Source: Burkholderiaceae bacterium
Lineage (GTDB): Bacteria; Pseudomonadota; Gammaproteobacteria; Burkholderiales; Burkholderiaceae_C
Direction of reading: 5' to 3'
Assembly: GCA_023150375.1 (NCBI GenBank)
Contig: JAKLLA010000022.1
Coordinates: 1-64,000, forward strand
Length of the DNA: 64,000 bases
Shown here: one piece after another, positions 18,758-26,231 of the stretch
Numbering within the stretch: position 1 is the first letter of the stretch
Layout of the letters: each line of letters opens with the position of its first letter
Notes under the pieces: model-generated
The model's input: only the letters and a program-made list of their open reading frames with translations
The model's database searches: none
What the model was told of the DNA's origin: nothing
Position numbers and translations under genes: made by a program

Positions 18758-19534
18758 TCACTCGCTGCGGCGGCGGAACACCAGCCGGTCGGGCGTGGAG
18801 GCCGCAGCGTCCCAGGCGTAGCCGGCGCGGTCGAAGCCAGTGAGCTGCCCGGGCACGCTGCAGCGCTGCTCGACGGCCCAGCGCGCCATCATCCCGCGTG
18901 CGCGCTTGGCGTGGAAGCTGACGATGCGCCAGGCGTCGCGCTGCCAGTCCTCGAAGACGCAGTCGACCACGCGGGCCTTCAGCGCCTGGCGGTCGACGGC
19001 CTTGAAGTACTCCTGCGAGGCCAGGTTGACCACCACCGGCTGTGCCTGGCCCTTCTGGCGCAGGTTCAGGTACTTCGAGATCGTGTCGCCCCACCAGGCG
19101 TAGAGGTCGCGCCCGCGCGGATTGGCCAGCCGGGTGCCCATCTCGAGGCGGTAGGGCTGCAGCGCGTCCAGCGGGCGCAGGGCGCCGTACAGGCCGGAGA
19201 GGATCACCAGGTGCTCCTGCGCCCAGGCGAGGTCGTCGGCGCCGAGGCTGCGGGCGTCCAGGCCGTCGTAGACATCGCCGTCGAAGGCCAGCAGCGCGGG
19301 CTTGCTGTTGGCCGGCGTGGCGCGGCGCCGCCAGGCCGCGTAGCGGGCGACGTTGAGCTGCGCCAGCGCGTCCGACAGGTCCATCAGCGAGGCGACCTGC
19401 GCGGGCGTGAGCGGGCGCAGCAGCTCGATGAGCTGCGCGGCTTCGGCGGCGAAGCGCGGCGGCGTGGCGACGACCTCGGCGGGCGTGGGCGTCTGGTAGT
19501 CGAGCGACTTGGCGGGCGAGAGCAGCAGGAGCAT
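18758..19534 (-). CDS. yaaA: Peroxide stress protein YaaA
   Basis: A 258-residue cytosolic protein of the YaaA/DUF328 family, which limits intracellular iron and protects DNA during peroxide stress. Family landmarks are MLLLLSPAKSLDYQTP at the start, FDGDVYDGLDA (about 86-96), LSGLYGALRPLDALQPYRLEMG (in two adjacent parts, about 113-134) and VVNLASQEYFKAV. Length is normal. The frame extends upstream to 19687, but the family start at 19534 is clear. It is divergent from the YchJ-like gene. Confidence 0.9.
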   Translation of the reverse strand: MLLLLSPAKSLDYQTPTPAEVVATPPRFAAEAAQLIELLRPLTPAQVASLMDLSDALAQLNVARYAAWRRRATPANSKPALLAFDGDVYDGLDARSLGADDLAWAQEHLVILSGLYGALRPLDALQPYRLEMGTRLANPRGRDLYAWWGDTISKYLNLRQKGQAQPVVVNLASQEYFKAVDRQALKARVVDCVFEDWQRDAWRIVSFHAKRARGMMARWAVEQRCSVPGQLTGFDRAGYAWDAAASTPDRLVFRRRSE

Positions 19535-19661
19535 GGCGGCAGGGCAACGGGAGTTCCGGCGGCGCACCTGCGGTTCACGCGACAGGTCACCCGGCGGAAT
19601 GTCCGACAGGACGGGCGCCGCGAGCGTAGCAGCGCCGTGCGAGTCTGGCAGGATGCGGCCC

Positions 19662-20093
19662 ATGCCGCGCGCCGACACCTCTGCCACGCCTGCCCTGCCC
19701 GCCGGACCCGACGCCCTGCCCTGCCCCTGCGGCAGCGGCCGCTCGCTGGCCGCCTGCTGCGGGCGCTGGCACGCCGGGCCGATGCATCTGCAGGCCCCGG
19801 ATGCCGAGGCGCTGATGCGCTCGCGCTACAGCGCCTTCGTGCTGGACCGGCGCGACTACCTGCTCGCCACCTGGCACCCGGACACCCGCCCGGCGGCGCT
19901 CGAACCGCCGCAGCCGGGCCTGAAGTGGCTGGGCCTGCAGGTGCGCGAGCGGCAGCAGCAGGACGCCGACCACGCGACGGTGGAGTTCGTGGCGCGCAGC
20001 AAGCTCGGCGGGCGCGCGCAGCGCCTGCACGAGCTCAGCCGTTTCGTGCGGGTGGACGGCCGCTGGCTGTACCGGGATGGAGACCTGCGCTGA
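19662..20093 (+). CDS. YchJ-like SEC-C motif protein (UPF0225)
   Basis: A 143-residue protein. A zinc-binding SEC-C-type cluster CPCGSGRSLAACC lies at residues 21-33, followed by the NTF2-like domain typical of YchJ: LMRSRYSAFVLDRRDYLLATW, then LGLQV, FVARSK and RLHELSRFVRVDGRWLYRDG. Its function is unproven in this family. The start at 19662 has AGG 9 bases upstream; 19653 is an alternative. The last 59 bases overlap the convergent membrane-protein gene. Confidence 0.8.
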   Translation: MPRADTSATPALPAGPDALPCPCGSGRSLAACCGRWHAGPMHLQAPDAEALMRSRYSAFVLDRRDYLLATWHPDTRPAALEPPQPGLKWLGLQVRERQQQDADHATVEFVARSKLGGRAQRLHELSRFVRVDGRWLYRDGDLR

Positions 20094-20580
20094 AGGCCGC
20101 GCGCAGCGATGCGCCCGACAGGCGCAGCAGGTACCAGCCGGTGAGCCCGCACAGGGCAATGCTCCAGGCCGCGCCGAGGCCCGCGGAGGGGTGACCGGCC
20201 TGGGCATCGGCACGGCCGGTGAGGGCCTCGCGCAGCGCGCAGAGCACATCGTCCTGCAGCCAGCCCTGGGTGAGCTGGGCCATCGCGGCGTAGGCAAGCA
20301 TGCCCAGCACCGCACTGCGGGCCCAGCGCCGCCGCGCCAGCAGTCCGCCGCCCACCGCGGCGAACAGCAGGCCCAGCCCGAGCACGCGCAGGCGCAGCGC
20401 CGGCTGGGCCTGCAGGCCCGGCGCCACCAGGGCCCCGGCCAGCGCCAGCAGGCCCAGCCCCAGGCAGAGCAGCGCCAGCAGGGTGACGTCCGGCGCCAGG
20501 CCGGCACGCCCGCCGGGCCAGGGCGGCTCGGCGCTGAATCGAAGGGGAGGAAGGCGGGGATCGGACAACAAGATGCACAC
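20035..20580 (-). CDS. Putative small integral membrane protein (unknown)
   Basis: A 181-residue protein with about four hydrophobic helices: VTLLALLCLGLGLLALAGAL, LRVLGLGLLFAAVGGGLLA, a weaker one near AVLGMLAYAAMAQL, and AAWSIALCGLTGWYLL. The middle contains DDVLCALREALTGR. No family recognised. It overlaps the YchJ-like gene tail-to-tail by 59 bases. The helix pattern supports coding, but opposite-strand frames are also open, so confidence is moderate. Confidence 0.5.
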   Translation of the reverse strand: MCILLSDPRLPPLRFSAEPPWPGGRAGLAPDVTLLALLCLGLGLLALAGALVAPGLQAQPALRLRVLGLGLLFAAVGGGLLARRRWARSAVLGMLAYAAMAQLTQGWLQDDVLCALREALTGRADAQAGHPSAGLGAAWSIALCGLTGWYLLRLSGASLRAAFSAGLHPGTASGRPPARNG

Positions 20581-20788
20581 TCCGGGCCGCAGCCGGCGGC
20601 GGCGCAGGCAGGGAGTGCATGCGGCAGCGAGGGCGGGCGATGTGCGACATTCTGGTCAGCCAGGCGCCGCCCTCCCATCCCGGAGGCGCAGGTCGCCCTC
20701 CCCCCCCTGCCGGGGGTGGCCCGGGGGTCGCCCCCCCTGCCCGGCCGCCCGGCTTCGTCACCTCACCGCACGTACGCCCTGCCACGAC

Positions 20789-21442
20789 ATGACGCCTCGC
20801 CAGATCCAGCAGATGTTCGCCACCCTGCGCTCGGCCAACCCGCAGCCGGCCTCGGAGCTCGAGTACAGCTCGCCCTTCGAACTGCTGGCCGCCGTGCTGC
20901 TGTCGGCCCAGGCCACCGACGTGAGCGTCAACAAGGCCACGCGCCGACTCTTTCCGGTGGCCAACACGCCGGCGAAGCTGCTCGCGCTGGGCGAGGAAGG
21001 CCTGGCGCAGTCCATCCGCACCATCGGCCTGTACCGCAGCAAGGCGAAGCACCTGATCGCCACCTGCCGCATCCTGCTCGAGCAGCACGGCGGCCAGGTG
21101 CCGCGCCGCCGCGAGGACCTCGAGGCCCTGCCCGGCGTGGGCCGCAAGACCGCCAACGTGGTGCTCAACGTGGCCTTCGGCGAGCCCACCTGCGCGGTGG
21201 ACACGCACATCTTCCGCGTGAGCAACCGCACCGGCCTGGCACCGGGCAGGACGCCGCTGGCGGTGGAGCAGCAGCTGATGCGCCGCGTGCCGAAGGAGTT
21301 CCTGCCCGACGCGCACCACTGGCTGATCCTGCACGGCCGCTACGTCTGCCTGGCGCGCCGGCCGAAGTGCCAGGCATGCGCGATCGCAGCGCAGTGCGGG
21401 TTCGAGGGGAAGACCGGGCAGGCGGGCGCAAAGAATGCGTAG
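20789..21442 (+). CDS. nth: Endonuclease III (DNA glycosylase/AP lyase)
   Basis: A 217-residue base-excision-repair enzyme that removes oxidised pyrimidines and cleaves abasic sites. The helix-hairpin-helix LPGVGRKTANVV carries the catalytic Lys at residue 120, and VDTHIFR carries the catalytic Asp at 138. The [4Fe-4S] ligands are Cys187, 194, 197 and 203 (C-x6-C-x2-C-x5-C). These numbers equal those of the E. coli enzyme, which supports the ATG at 20789. The ~200 bases upstream are extremely C/G-rich with runs of C and hold no recognisable gene. Confidence 0.95.
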   Translation: MTPRQIQQMFATLRSANPQPASELEYSSPFELLAAVLLSAQATDVSVNKATRRLFPVANTPAKLLALGEEGLAQSIRTIGLYRSKAKHLIATCRILLEQHGGQVPRRREDLEALPGVGRKTANVVLNVAFGEPTCAVDTHIFRVSNRTGLAPGRTPLAVEQQLMRRVPKEFLPDAHHWLILHGRYVCLARRPKCQACAIAAQCGFEGKTGQAGAKNA

Positions 21443-21481
21443 AATCCGCGCGTTTTCTCCACACTCCTCGGGAATGTACAG

Positions 21482-21703
21482 ATGAGCCAGGACAAGGAAT
21501 CGATCCGCTTGAGTCTCGCGGTCTCTCCGGAACTGAATGCCCGTCTCGAAGAGCTGGCGGCAGCGGGGCACACCACCAAGAGCGAGATCCTGCGCAAGGC
21601 CATCGCCCTGTTCGACGTGGTGGCCGAGGCCAAGGCCGAGAAGAAGCGCTTCGGCATCCTGGATCAGAACAAGCAACTGGTGACCGAGATCGTCGGGATC
21701 TGA
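21482..21703 (+). CDS. Small ribbon-helix-helix (CopG-like) protein
   Basis: A 73-residue protein beginning SIRLSLAVSPELNARLEELAAAG, a beta-strand plus helix typical of ribbon-helix-helix DNA-binding proteins, with TTKSEILRKAIALFD as the second helix. The C-terminus (KKRFGILDQNKQLVTEIVGI) resembles small RHH proteins without a toxin partner. It follows nth by 39 bases, and no adjacent toxin gene is evident. The target is unknown. Confidence 0.75.
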   Translation: MSQDKESIRLSLAVSPELNARLEELAAAGHTTKSEILRKAIALFDVVAEAKAEKKRFGILDQNKQLVTEIVGI

Positions 21704-21732
21704 CGTGCCCGAGTCGCAGATCAATTTCTTCT

Positions 21733-22536
21733 TCAGCCGCGGGCCCAGCCCTCGATGCGCGCCTGAATCTGCCGCAGCCCGTCGGTCAGGGCGGCCGGGC
21801 CGGGCTGCAGGATTTCGCTGGACTTGATCTCGAAGACCTGGCTATCGCGCACCGCCGGCACCTCGGCCCAGCCGGGGCGGGCCATGACCTGCTCGGGGCG
21901 GAACTTGCGGCCGCACCAGGAGCCCAGGATCAGGTCCGGGGCGCGGCGCACCACCTCCTGCGGGTCGGCGATGATGCGGTCCTTGCCGTGGGAGCGGCCG
22001 GCCCGCTCCGGGAAGCACTCCTCGCCGCCGGCCAGCACGATCAGCTCGCTGACCCAGCCGATGCCGGAGATCAGCGGGTCCATCCATTCCTCGAAGTAGA
22101 CCCGCGGGCGCCGCGGCAGCGCCTTCGCCCGCGCGGACGCCGCGTCCAGCCCGGCCTGCAGCTGCGCCAGCAGCGCGGCGGCGCGGTCCTGCGCGCCCAC
22201 CATCGCGCCGACCAGCGCGATCATGCGCAGGATGCCGGCCACGTCGCGGTGGTTGAAGACATGCACCGCCACGCCGGCGCGCACCAGCTGGCTGGCGATG
22301 TCGGCCTGCAGGTCGGAAAAGCCCAGCACGAGGTCGGGCTCGAGCGCGAGGATCTTGTCGATCTTCGCGCTGAGGTAGGCGCTCACCTTCGGCTTGTCCT
22401 GCCGGGCGCGCGGCGGGCGCACCGTGTAGCCGGAGATGCCGACGATGCGCGCCTCCTCGCCGAGCAGGTAGAGCGTCTCGGTGGTCTCCTCGGTGAGGCA
22501 GACGATGCGGCGGGGCAGCAGATCGGCGGGGGTCAT
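21733..22536 (-). CDS. BtuF-like cobalamin-binding protein without signal peptide
   Basis: A 267-residue class III solute-binding-protein fold (BtuF/FecB type). Landmarks are RRIVCLTEETTETLYLLGE at the N-terminus, KIDKILALEPDLVLGFSDLQ, RVYFEEWMDPLISGIGWVSE and PDLILGSWCGRK. It starts directly with the domain, with no signal peptide or lipobox, so it is predicted to be cytosolic, unlike the BtuF at 33393-34304. It is the last gene of the cobalamin cluster, 19 bases after cobC. A role in intracellular B12 handling is inferred. Confidence 0.78.
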   Translation of the reverse strand: MTPADLLPRRIVCLTEETTETLYLLGEEARIVGISGYTVRPPRARQDKPKVSAYLSAKIDKILALEPDLVLGFSDLQADIASQLVRAGVAVHVFNHRDVAGILRMIALVGAMVGAQDRAAALLAQLQAGLDAASARAKALPRRPRVYFEEWMDPLISGIGWVSELIVLAGGEECFPERAGRSHGKDRIIADPQEVVRRAPDLILGSWCGRKFRPEQVMARPGWAEVPAVRDSQVFEIKSSEILQPGPAALTDGLRQIQARIEGWARG

Positions 22537-22555
22537 GGCTCAGCGTTCGTTCGAT

Positions 22556-23113
22556 TCAGGTCGATTCGGGGAGGTCCAGGCGCTCGCGCCAACCCTGGGC
22601 GTAACGCAGCGGGCGCGGCCAGTCGGTGGGCGTCAGCGTGGGGTGGTGACGGGTGCGCAGTGCATTGATCCAGCCGGCGTGGCCCACCACCAGCCGCACG
22701 GTGGCCCCGTCCCGCTCGGCCAGCCAGTTGGCTTGGCGCAGGCGCAGCGCGGCCAGGCTCTCGCCACCGCCGGGCGCGTGGCCCAGGAAGTCGGCCTCCC
22801 AGGCGGCAAAGTCCTCGCGGGAGATCTCCGACCAGGGTCGGCCGTCCCAGCGGCCGAAGTCCAGCTCGGCCAGCCGGGCATCGACCACATGCCGCCAGCC
22901 CCAGCGCCGCAGCCAGCGGCCCACATCGGCGCAGCGGCGCAGTGGCGAGGTGGCGACCACCCGCGGCAGCCCGGCGCGGCGGGCCTGCCGGCGGATACGG
23001 TGCGCCTGCCGCTTGGCGCGGCGCGGGTCCACCGGCAGGTCGCTGCCCGCGCCGATGCAGCGGCCGGCGGCGCCGTCCGGGCGCGGGTGGCGCCAGATCC
23101 AGAGTTCAGCCAT
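22556..23113 (-). CDS. cobC: Alpha-ribazole phosphatase, histidine phosphatase family
   Basis: A 185-residue histidine phosphatase. The catalytic RH motif appears as WRHPRP (Arg8, His9) where most members have RHG, followed by SPLRRCADVG, ELDFGRWDG and the second His in VVGHAGWINALR. In the cobalamin pathway this enzyme dephosphorylates alpha-ribazole phosphate or adenosylcobalamin 5'-phosphate after CobS. Its start overlaps the cobS stop by 8 bases, so the two are translationally coupled. Naming follows Salmonella (CobC = phosphatase). Confidence 0.85.
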   Translation of the reverse strand: MAELWIWRHPRPDGAAGRCIGAGSDLPVDPRRAKRQAHRIRRQARRAGLPRVVATSPLRRCADVGRWLRRWGWRHVVDARLAELDFGRWDGRPWSEISREDFAAWEADFLGHAPGGGESLAALRLRQANWLAERDGATVRLVVGHAGWINALRTRHHPTLTPTDWPRPLRYAQGWRERLDLPEST

Positions 23114-23933
23114 GGGCGACACCACCGCCACCCGCCGTCAGCATCGCCAACGCCCCCAGGTAGCCTGCCAGCTCGCCCAACTGCTGAGCCGCGCCCAATG
23201 TGTCGCCGGTGAAGCCACCCAGCCGGCGCCGATACCAGCGGGCGCACCAGGCGCCCATGGCCACCAGACCCGCCAGCGCGGCCAGCAGCAGCCCGACGGC
23301 GTCGAACAGGTAGAGCAACGCACCGGTCACCAGCACAAGCCAGCCCAGTGCGACGGCCAGGCCTGCGCCGGAGATCTGCTGCGCCATCGGCTTGGCCTTG
23401 GCGTGTTCGACGTCCCCCGCGTAGGGCAGCATCCGGAGCAGCACCACCGGCAAGGCGCGGGAGGCCGCATGCGCCCAGACCAGCAGCGCCGCGGCCAGCG
23501 GCAGGCTCTGCACCGCCAGGCCGTGCAGGGCGGCGGCCTTCAGCCCCAGCACGGCCACCAGCCCGAGCGCGCCGTAGCTGCCCAGGCGCGAGTCCTTCAT
23601 GATCAGCAGGGCCTTCTCGCGCGAGACGGCGCCGCCCAGGCCATCGCAGGTATCGGCCAGGCCATCCTCGTGGAAACCACCGGTCAGCCAGACGGAGCCG
23701 GCCATCGCCAGCCCCACCGCCACCGGCAGCGGCCAGAGCTGCGCCGCGCCCCAGAGCAGCGCTGCGCTGATGCCGCCGACCACCAGGCCCACCGCCGGGT
23801 AGTGGCGGGCGCTGGCGTGCATCGCCTGCGGCGACCAACCGACCCAGTCGGCCAGCCGGCCGGCGACCGGCACGCGGGTGAAGAACTGCAGCGCGATCAG
23901 GAAGAGCCGCAGCTCGCGGGCGAGGAGGTGCAT
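23106..23933 (-). CDS. cobS: Adenosylcobinamide-GDP ribazoletransferase
   Basis: A 275-residue inner-membrane enzyme that joins adenosylcobinamide-GDP with alpha-ribazole (phosphate), the last assembly step of cobalamin. It has about six helices, beginning RELRLFLIALQFFTRVPV. The acidic metal-binding motif GGFHEDGLADTCDGLGG lies at about 85-101 (Glu89, Asp90, Asp94, Asp97), followed by MKDSRLGSYG. GAGGAGGTG codons lie at the start, and the family N-terminus fixes the start at 23933 rather than 23975. It is separated from cobT by a toxin-antitoxin pair. Confidence 0.93.
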   Translation of the reverse strand: MHLLARELRLFLIALQFFTRVPVAGRLADWVGWSPQAMHASARHYPAVGLVVGGISAALLWGAAQLWPLPVAVGLAMAGSVWLTGGFHEDGLADTCDGLGGAVSREKALLIMKDSRLGSYGALGLVAVLGLKAAALHGLAVQSLPLAAALLVWAHAASRALPVVLLRMLPYAGDVEHAKAKPMAQQISGAGLAVALGWLVLVTGALLYLFDAVGLLLAALAGLVAMGAWCARWYRRRLGGFTGDTLGAAQQLGELAGYLGALAMLTAGGGGVAHG

Positions 23934-23996
23934 CGGAGAGACAGCGCGTTCAGCCGGACACTGTGTTCGCGGCAAGCGCCGCCCCGCCCAGGGGTT

Positions 23997-24329
23997 TCAC
24001 CGCCCTCGAGTCTGCGGCGATGGCAGAACGCGCTCCTCCAGCCGCCCAGTCACGTACTTGTGCAGGACGCTCGCGATGAGCGTCTGATAAGGCATGCCTT
24101 CCTGCAGTGCCCGGGCTTGGATATCTTGTAAATCACTGGACGACAACCGGACATTGACGCGCTTGTCCTTGACAGCCGAAGCACGCGCAGCGGCTTTCAG
24201 CTCCGCCAACTCCGATGGACTGGCCACGGAGGGCAAGGAGCCTGCTTCGTAAGCTGCCAAGATCTCCAGCTCGTAGGGATCCATCGCGGCCACGGCTGAT
24301 TTCGGCGCTGTCGGCATGTCAGCTGTCAT
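23997..24329 (-). CDS. BrnA-like / CopG-type antitoxin
   Basis: A 110-residue protein with an acidic N-terminal half (DPYELEILAAYEAGSLP) and a C-terminal ribbon-helix-helix domain (VNVRLSSSDLQDIQARALQE, then GMPYQTLIASVLHKYV). This architecture is typical of antitoxins paired with BrnT-type toxins, which they neutralise while repressing their own operon. The ATG at 24329 overlaps the toxin stop by 11 bases and has AAGGTG six bases upstream; a GTG at 24356 is an alternative. GC is lower than in the flanking cob genes, suggesting acquisition. Confidence 0.85.
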   Translation of the reverse strand: MTADMPTAPKSAVAAMDPYELEILAAYEAGSLPSVASPSELAELKAAARASAVKDKRVNVRLSSSDLQDIQARALQEGMPYQTLIASVLHKYVTGRLEERVLPSPQTRGR

Positions 24330-24609
24330 CGGTATCACCTTGTCTGAGGTAGTCACGGGTTGCCTTCCTGCTCGGGATGACCGTTTTCAAGAAGTAGTGG
24401 TCCGGCTGCTCGACGTAAGGAACCAAGTACGCATAGCCACCCCATGTGACCACCATGATCCGCTGGTTCGGATACCTCTGTGCGTTGGGATGTGCAATAA
24501 CGTCCAGCAACCCACCAGACTCGATGGCTACCACCGCATGCTCAAAAGAGACGCCGCGCTCGGCGAGCAGTTCGGCGTTGTTTTTTGGACCCCAACGAAG
24601 CGGTTTCAC
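24319..24609 (-). CDS. BrnT-like toxin (ribonuclease-fold)
   Basis: A 96-residue protein with the BrnT-type layout: a basic N-terminus KPLRWGPKNNAELLAERGVSFE, a central strand region (QRIMVVTWGGYAYLVPYVEQ), and the closing IPSRKATRDYL, where R-K-A-T is characteristic of the family. BrnT toxins are RNase-like growth inhibitors. There is no ATG in a suitable place, so the GTG at 24609 is the likely start. It is the first gene of the pair and overlaps the antitoxin start. The pair sits between cobT (57 bases away) and cobS. Confidence 0.8.
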   Translation of the reverse strand: MKPLRWGPKNNAELLAERGVSFEHAVVAIESGGLLDVIAHPNAQRYPNQRIMVVTWGGYAYLVPYVEQPDHYFLKTVIPSRKATRDYLRQGDTDDS

Positions 24610-24665
24610 GGTCGAATGATAGCCATATGTGTGCCTTTTGTGCGCCTCTTGTGTGCCTCGAGCCC

Positions 24666-25727
24666 TCACTGATGCTCCTTGTTCGACACCCCCGCCGACT
24701 CGAAGCTGGCCATCTCGGCCAGGATGCGACAGGCCGATTCCAGCAGCGGCCAGGCCAGCGCGGCACCGGAGCCCTCCCCCAGGCGCAGGCCCAGCTGCAG
24801 CAGCGGCTGCGCACCCAGCTCGTCGAGCATCAGGCGGTGGCCGGACTCGTCGCTGAGGTGCGCGAAGACGCAGCGCTGCAGCACGGCGGGGCGCAGCCGC
24901 GCGGCCACCAGCACCGCGGCGCCGACGATGAAGCCGTCCACCAGGATCACGCGGCGCTCGGCGGCGGCCTGCAGCACCGCACCGCTCATCTGCGAGATCT
25001 CGAAGCCGCCGAAGGTGGCCAGGACCTCCAGCGGCTCGACCGGGCTCGGATGCCGCGCCAGCACGCCGCGCAGCAGCTCCAGCTTGCGCTGCAGCGCCGC
25101 ATCGTCCAGCCCGGTGCCGCGACCGGCGCAGCGCTCGATCGGCTGGCCGCTCAGCCGCGCCAGGATCAGCGCCGCCGCGGAGGTGTTGCCGATGCCCATC
25201 TCGCCGAAGATCAGCGCATTGCCCGGCAGCCCTCGCACCACCTCGGCACCCGCGGCCAGCGCCGCCTGGCATTGCGCCGCGCTCATCGCCGGGCCGGCCA
25301 GCATGTCGGCGGTGCCGGGGGCGATCTTGCGGATCTGCAGGCCGGGGCGCGGCGCAAAGTCGTGGCGCACCCCCGCATCCACCACCGTCAGCGCCAGGCC
25401 GTGCTGGCGCGCCAGCACGCTGACCGCGGCACCACCGGCCAGGAAGTTCTCGACCATCTGCCAGGTCACGTCGCTGGGATAGGCGGACACGCCGCGCGCG
25501 GCCAGGCCGTGGTCACCGGCGAAGACCACCACCTGCGGCGATTCGAGCTGCGGCTGCTCGCGGCCCAGGATGCGGCCGAGCTGCCGCGCCAGCGCCTCCA
25601 GCCGGCCGAGCGAGCCCAGTGGCTTGGTCTTGCCGTCGATCAGCGCCTGCAGGCGCGCGTCCAGAGCAGCGTCGTTGAGGACGGCGAGGTCGACGACCTC
25701 GGGCACGGCGTAGGGGGTGGAGGACAT
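24666..25727 (-). CDS. cobT: Nicotinate-nucleotide:dimethylbenzimidazole phosphoribosyltransferase
   Basis: A 353-residue cytosolic enzyme that makes alpha-ribazole phosphate from dimethylbenzimidazole and nicotinate mononucleotide. Landmarks are [17 protein letters not shown] (about 35-51), [45 protein letters not shown], and the catalytic Glu in [10 protein letters not shown] at about residue 318. Length is normal. It is on the same strand as the rest of the cob cluster and is preceded by panD with a 60-base gap. Confidence 0.95.
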   Translation of the reverse strand: MSSTPYAVPEVVDLAVLNDAALDARLQALIDGKTKPLGSLGRLEALARQLGRILGREQPQLESPQVVVFAGDHGLAARGVSAYPSDVTWQMVENFLAGGAAVSVLARQHGLALTVVDAGVRHDFAPRPGLQIRKIAPGTADMLAGPAMSAAQCQAALAAGAEVVRGLPGNALIFGEMGIGNTSAAALILARLSGQPIERCAGRGTGLDDAALQRKLELLRGVLARHPSPVEPLEVLATFGGFEISQMSGAVLQAAAERRVILVDGFIVGAAVLVAARLRPAVLQRCVFAHLSDESGHRLMLDELGAQPLLQLGLRLGEGSGAALAWPLLESACRILAEMASFESAGVSNKEHQ

Positions 25728-25787
25728 GGCATCGATCCTTGGCAGGGCGGGTGTCTGGGGGAAAGGCGGGGGCCGGGCAGCGCATCC

Positions 25788-26189
25788 TCACTCGGTGGGA
25801 GCAAAGGGCGTCTGGGGCGGGTTCTCGGGTTCGCTGCGCAGCGCCTTGACGCGGTTGTGCGCATCCATGAAGACCAGGCGCGGGCGGTGCGCATCGACCT
25901 GCGCCTCGGGCACCAGCGCGAAGGCAGCGATGATGATCAGGTCGCCCCGGCTGGCACGGCGCGCCGCCGATCCGTTGATCGAGAAGATGCCGCTGCCGCG
26001 CGGCGCCCGGATCGCATAGGTGACGAAGCGTTCGCCGTTGGCGATGTTCCAGATGTGCACCTGCTCGTTCTCGCGGATGTCGGCGGCGTCGAGCAGGTCC
26101 TCGTCGATGGCGCAGGAGCCCTCGTAGTGCAGCTCGCAGTGCGTCACGGTGGCGCGGTGGATCTTGGATTTCAGCAGGGTGCGGTACAT
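25788..26189 (-). CDS. panD: Aspartate 1-decarboxylase proenzyme
   Basis: A 133-residue pyruvoyl enzyme that decarboxylates aspartate to beta-alanine for pantothenate and CoA. The proenzyme self-cleaves between Gly24 and Ser25 in HYEGSCAID, which gives the pyruvoyl group. Also visible are [32 protein letters not shown] and [10 protein letters not shown]. The last ~20 residues are a Pro-rich extension. It is embedded between cobQ and cobT on the same strand. Cobalamin biosynthesis does not need it directly, so its place here is notable. Confidence 0.95.
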   Translation of the reverse strand: MYRTLLKSKIHRATVTHCELHYEGSCAIDEDLLDAADIRENEQVHIWNIANGERFVTYAIRAPRGSGIFSINGSAARRASRGDLIIIAAFALVPEAQVDAHRPRLVFMDAHNRVKALRSEPENPPQTPFAPTE

Positions 26190-26231
26190 GGCGTCGGCTC
26201 GGGTCTGGGGGGTCGCAGGAGGAGGATCGGT

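Noticed and set aside
20692-20760. Runs of C and GGGGG-type segments upstream of nth as a possible third copy of the GC-rich repeat
   Set aside because: The CCCCC/GGGGG blocks do not keep the order or the CAGCGA and GAGCGTGGGGGC blocks of the two real copies.
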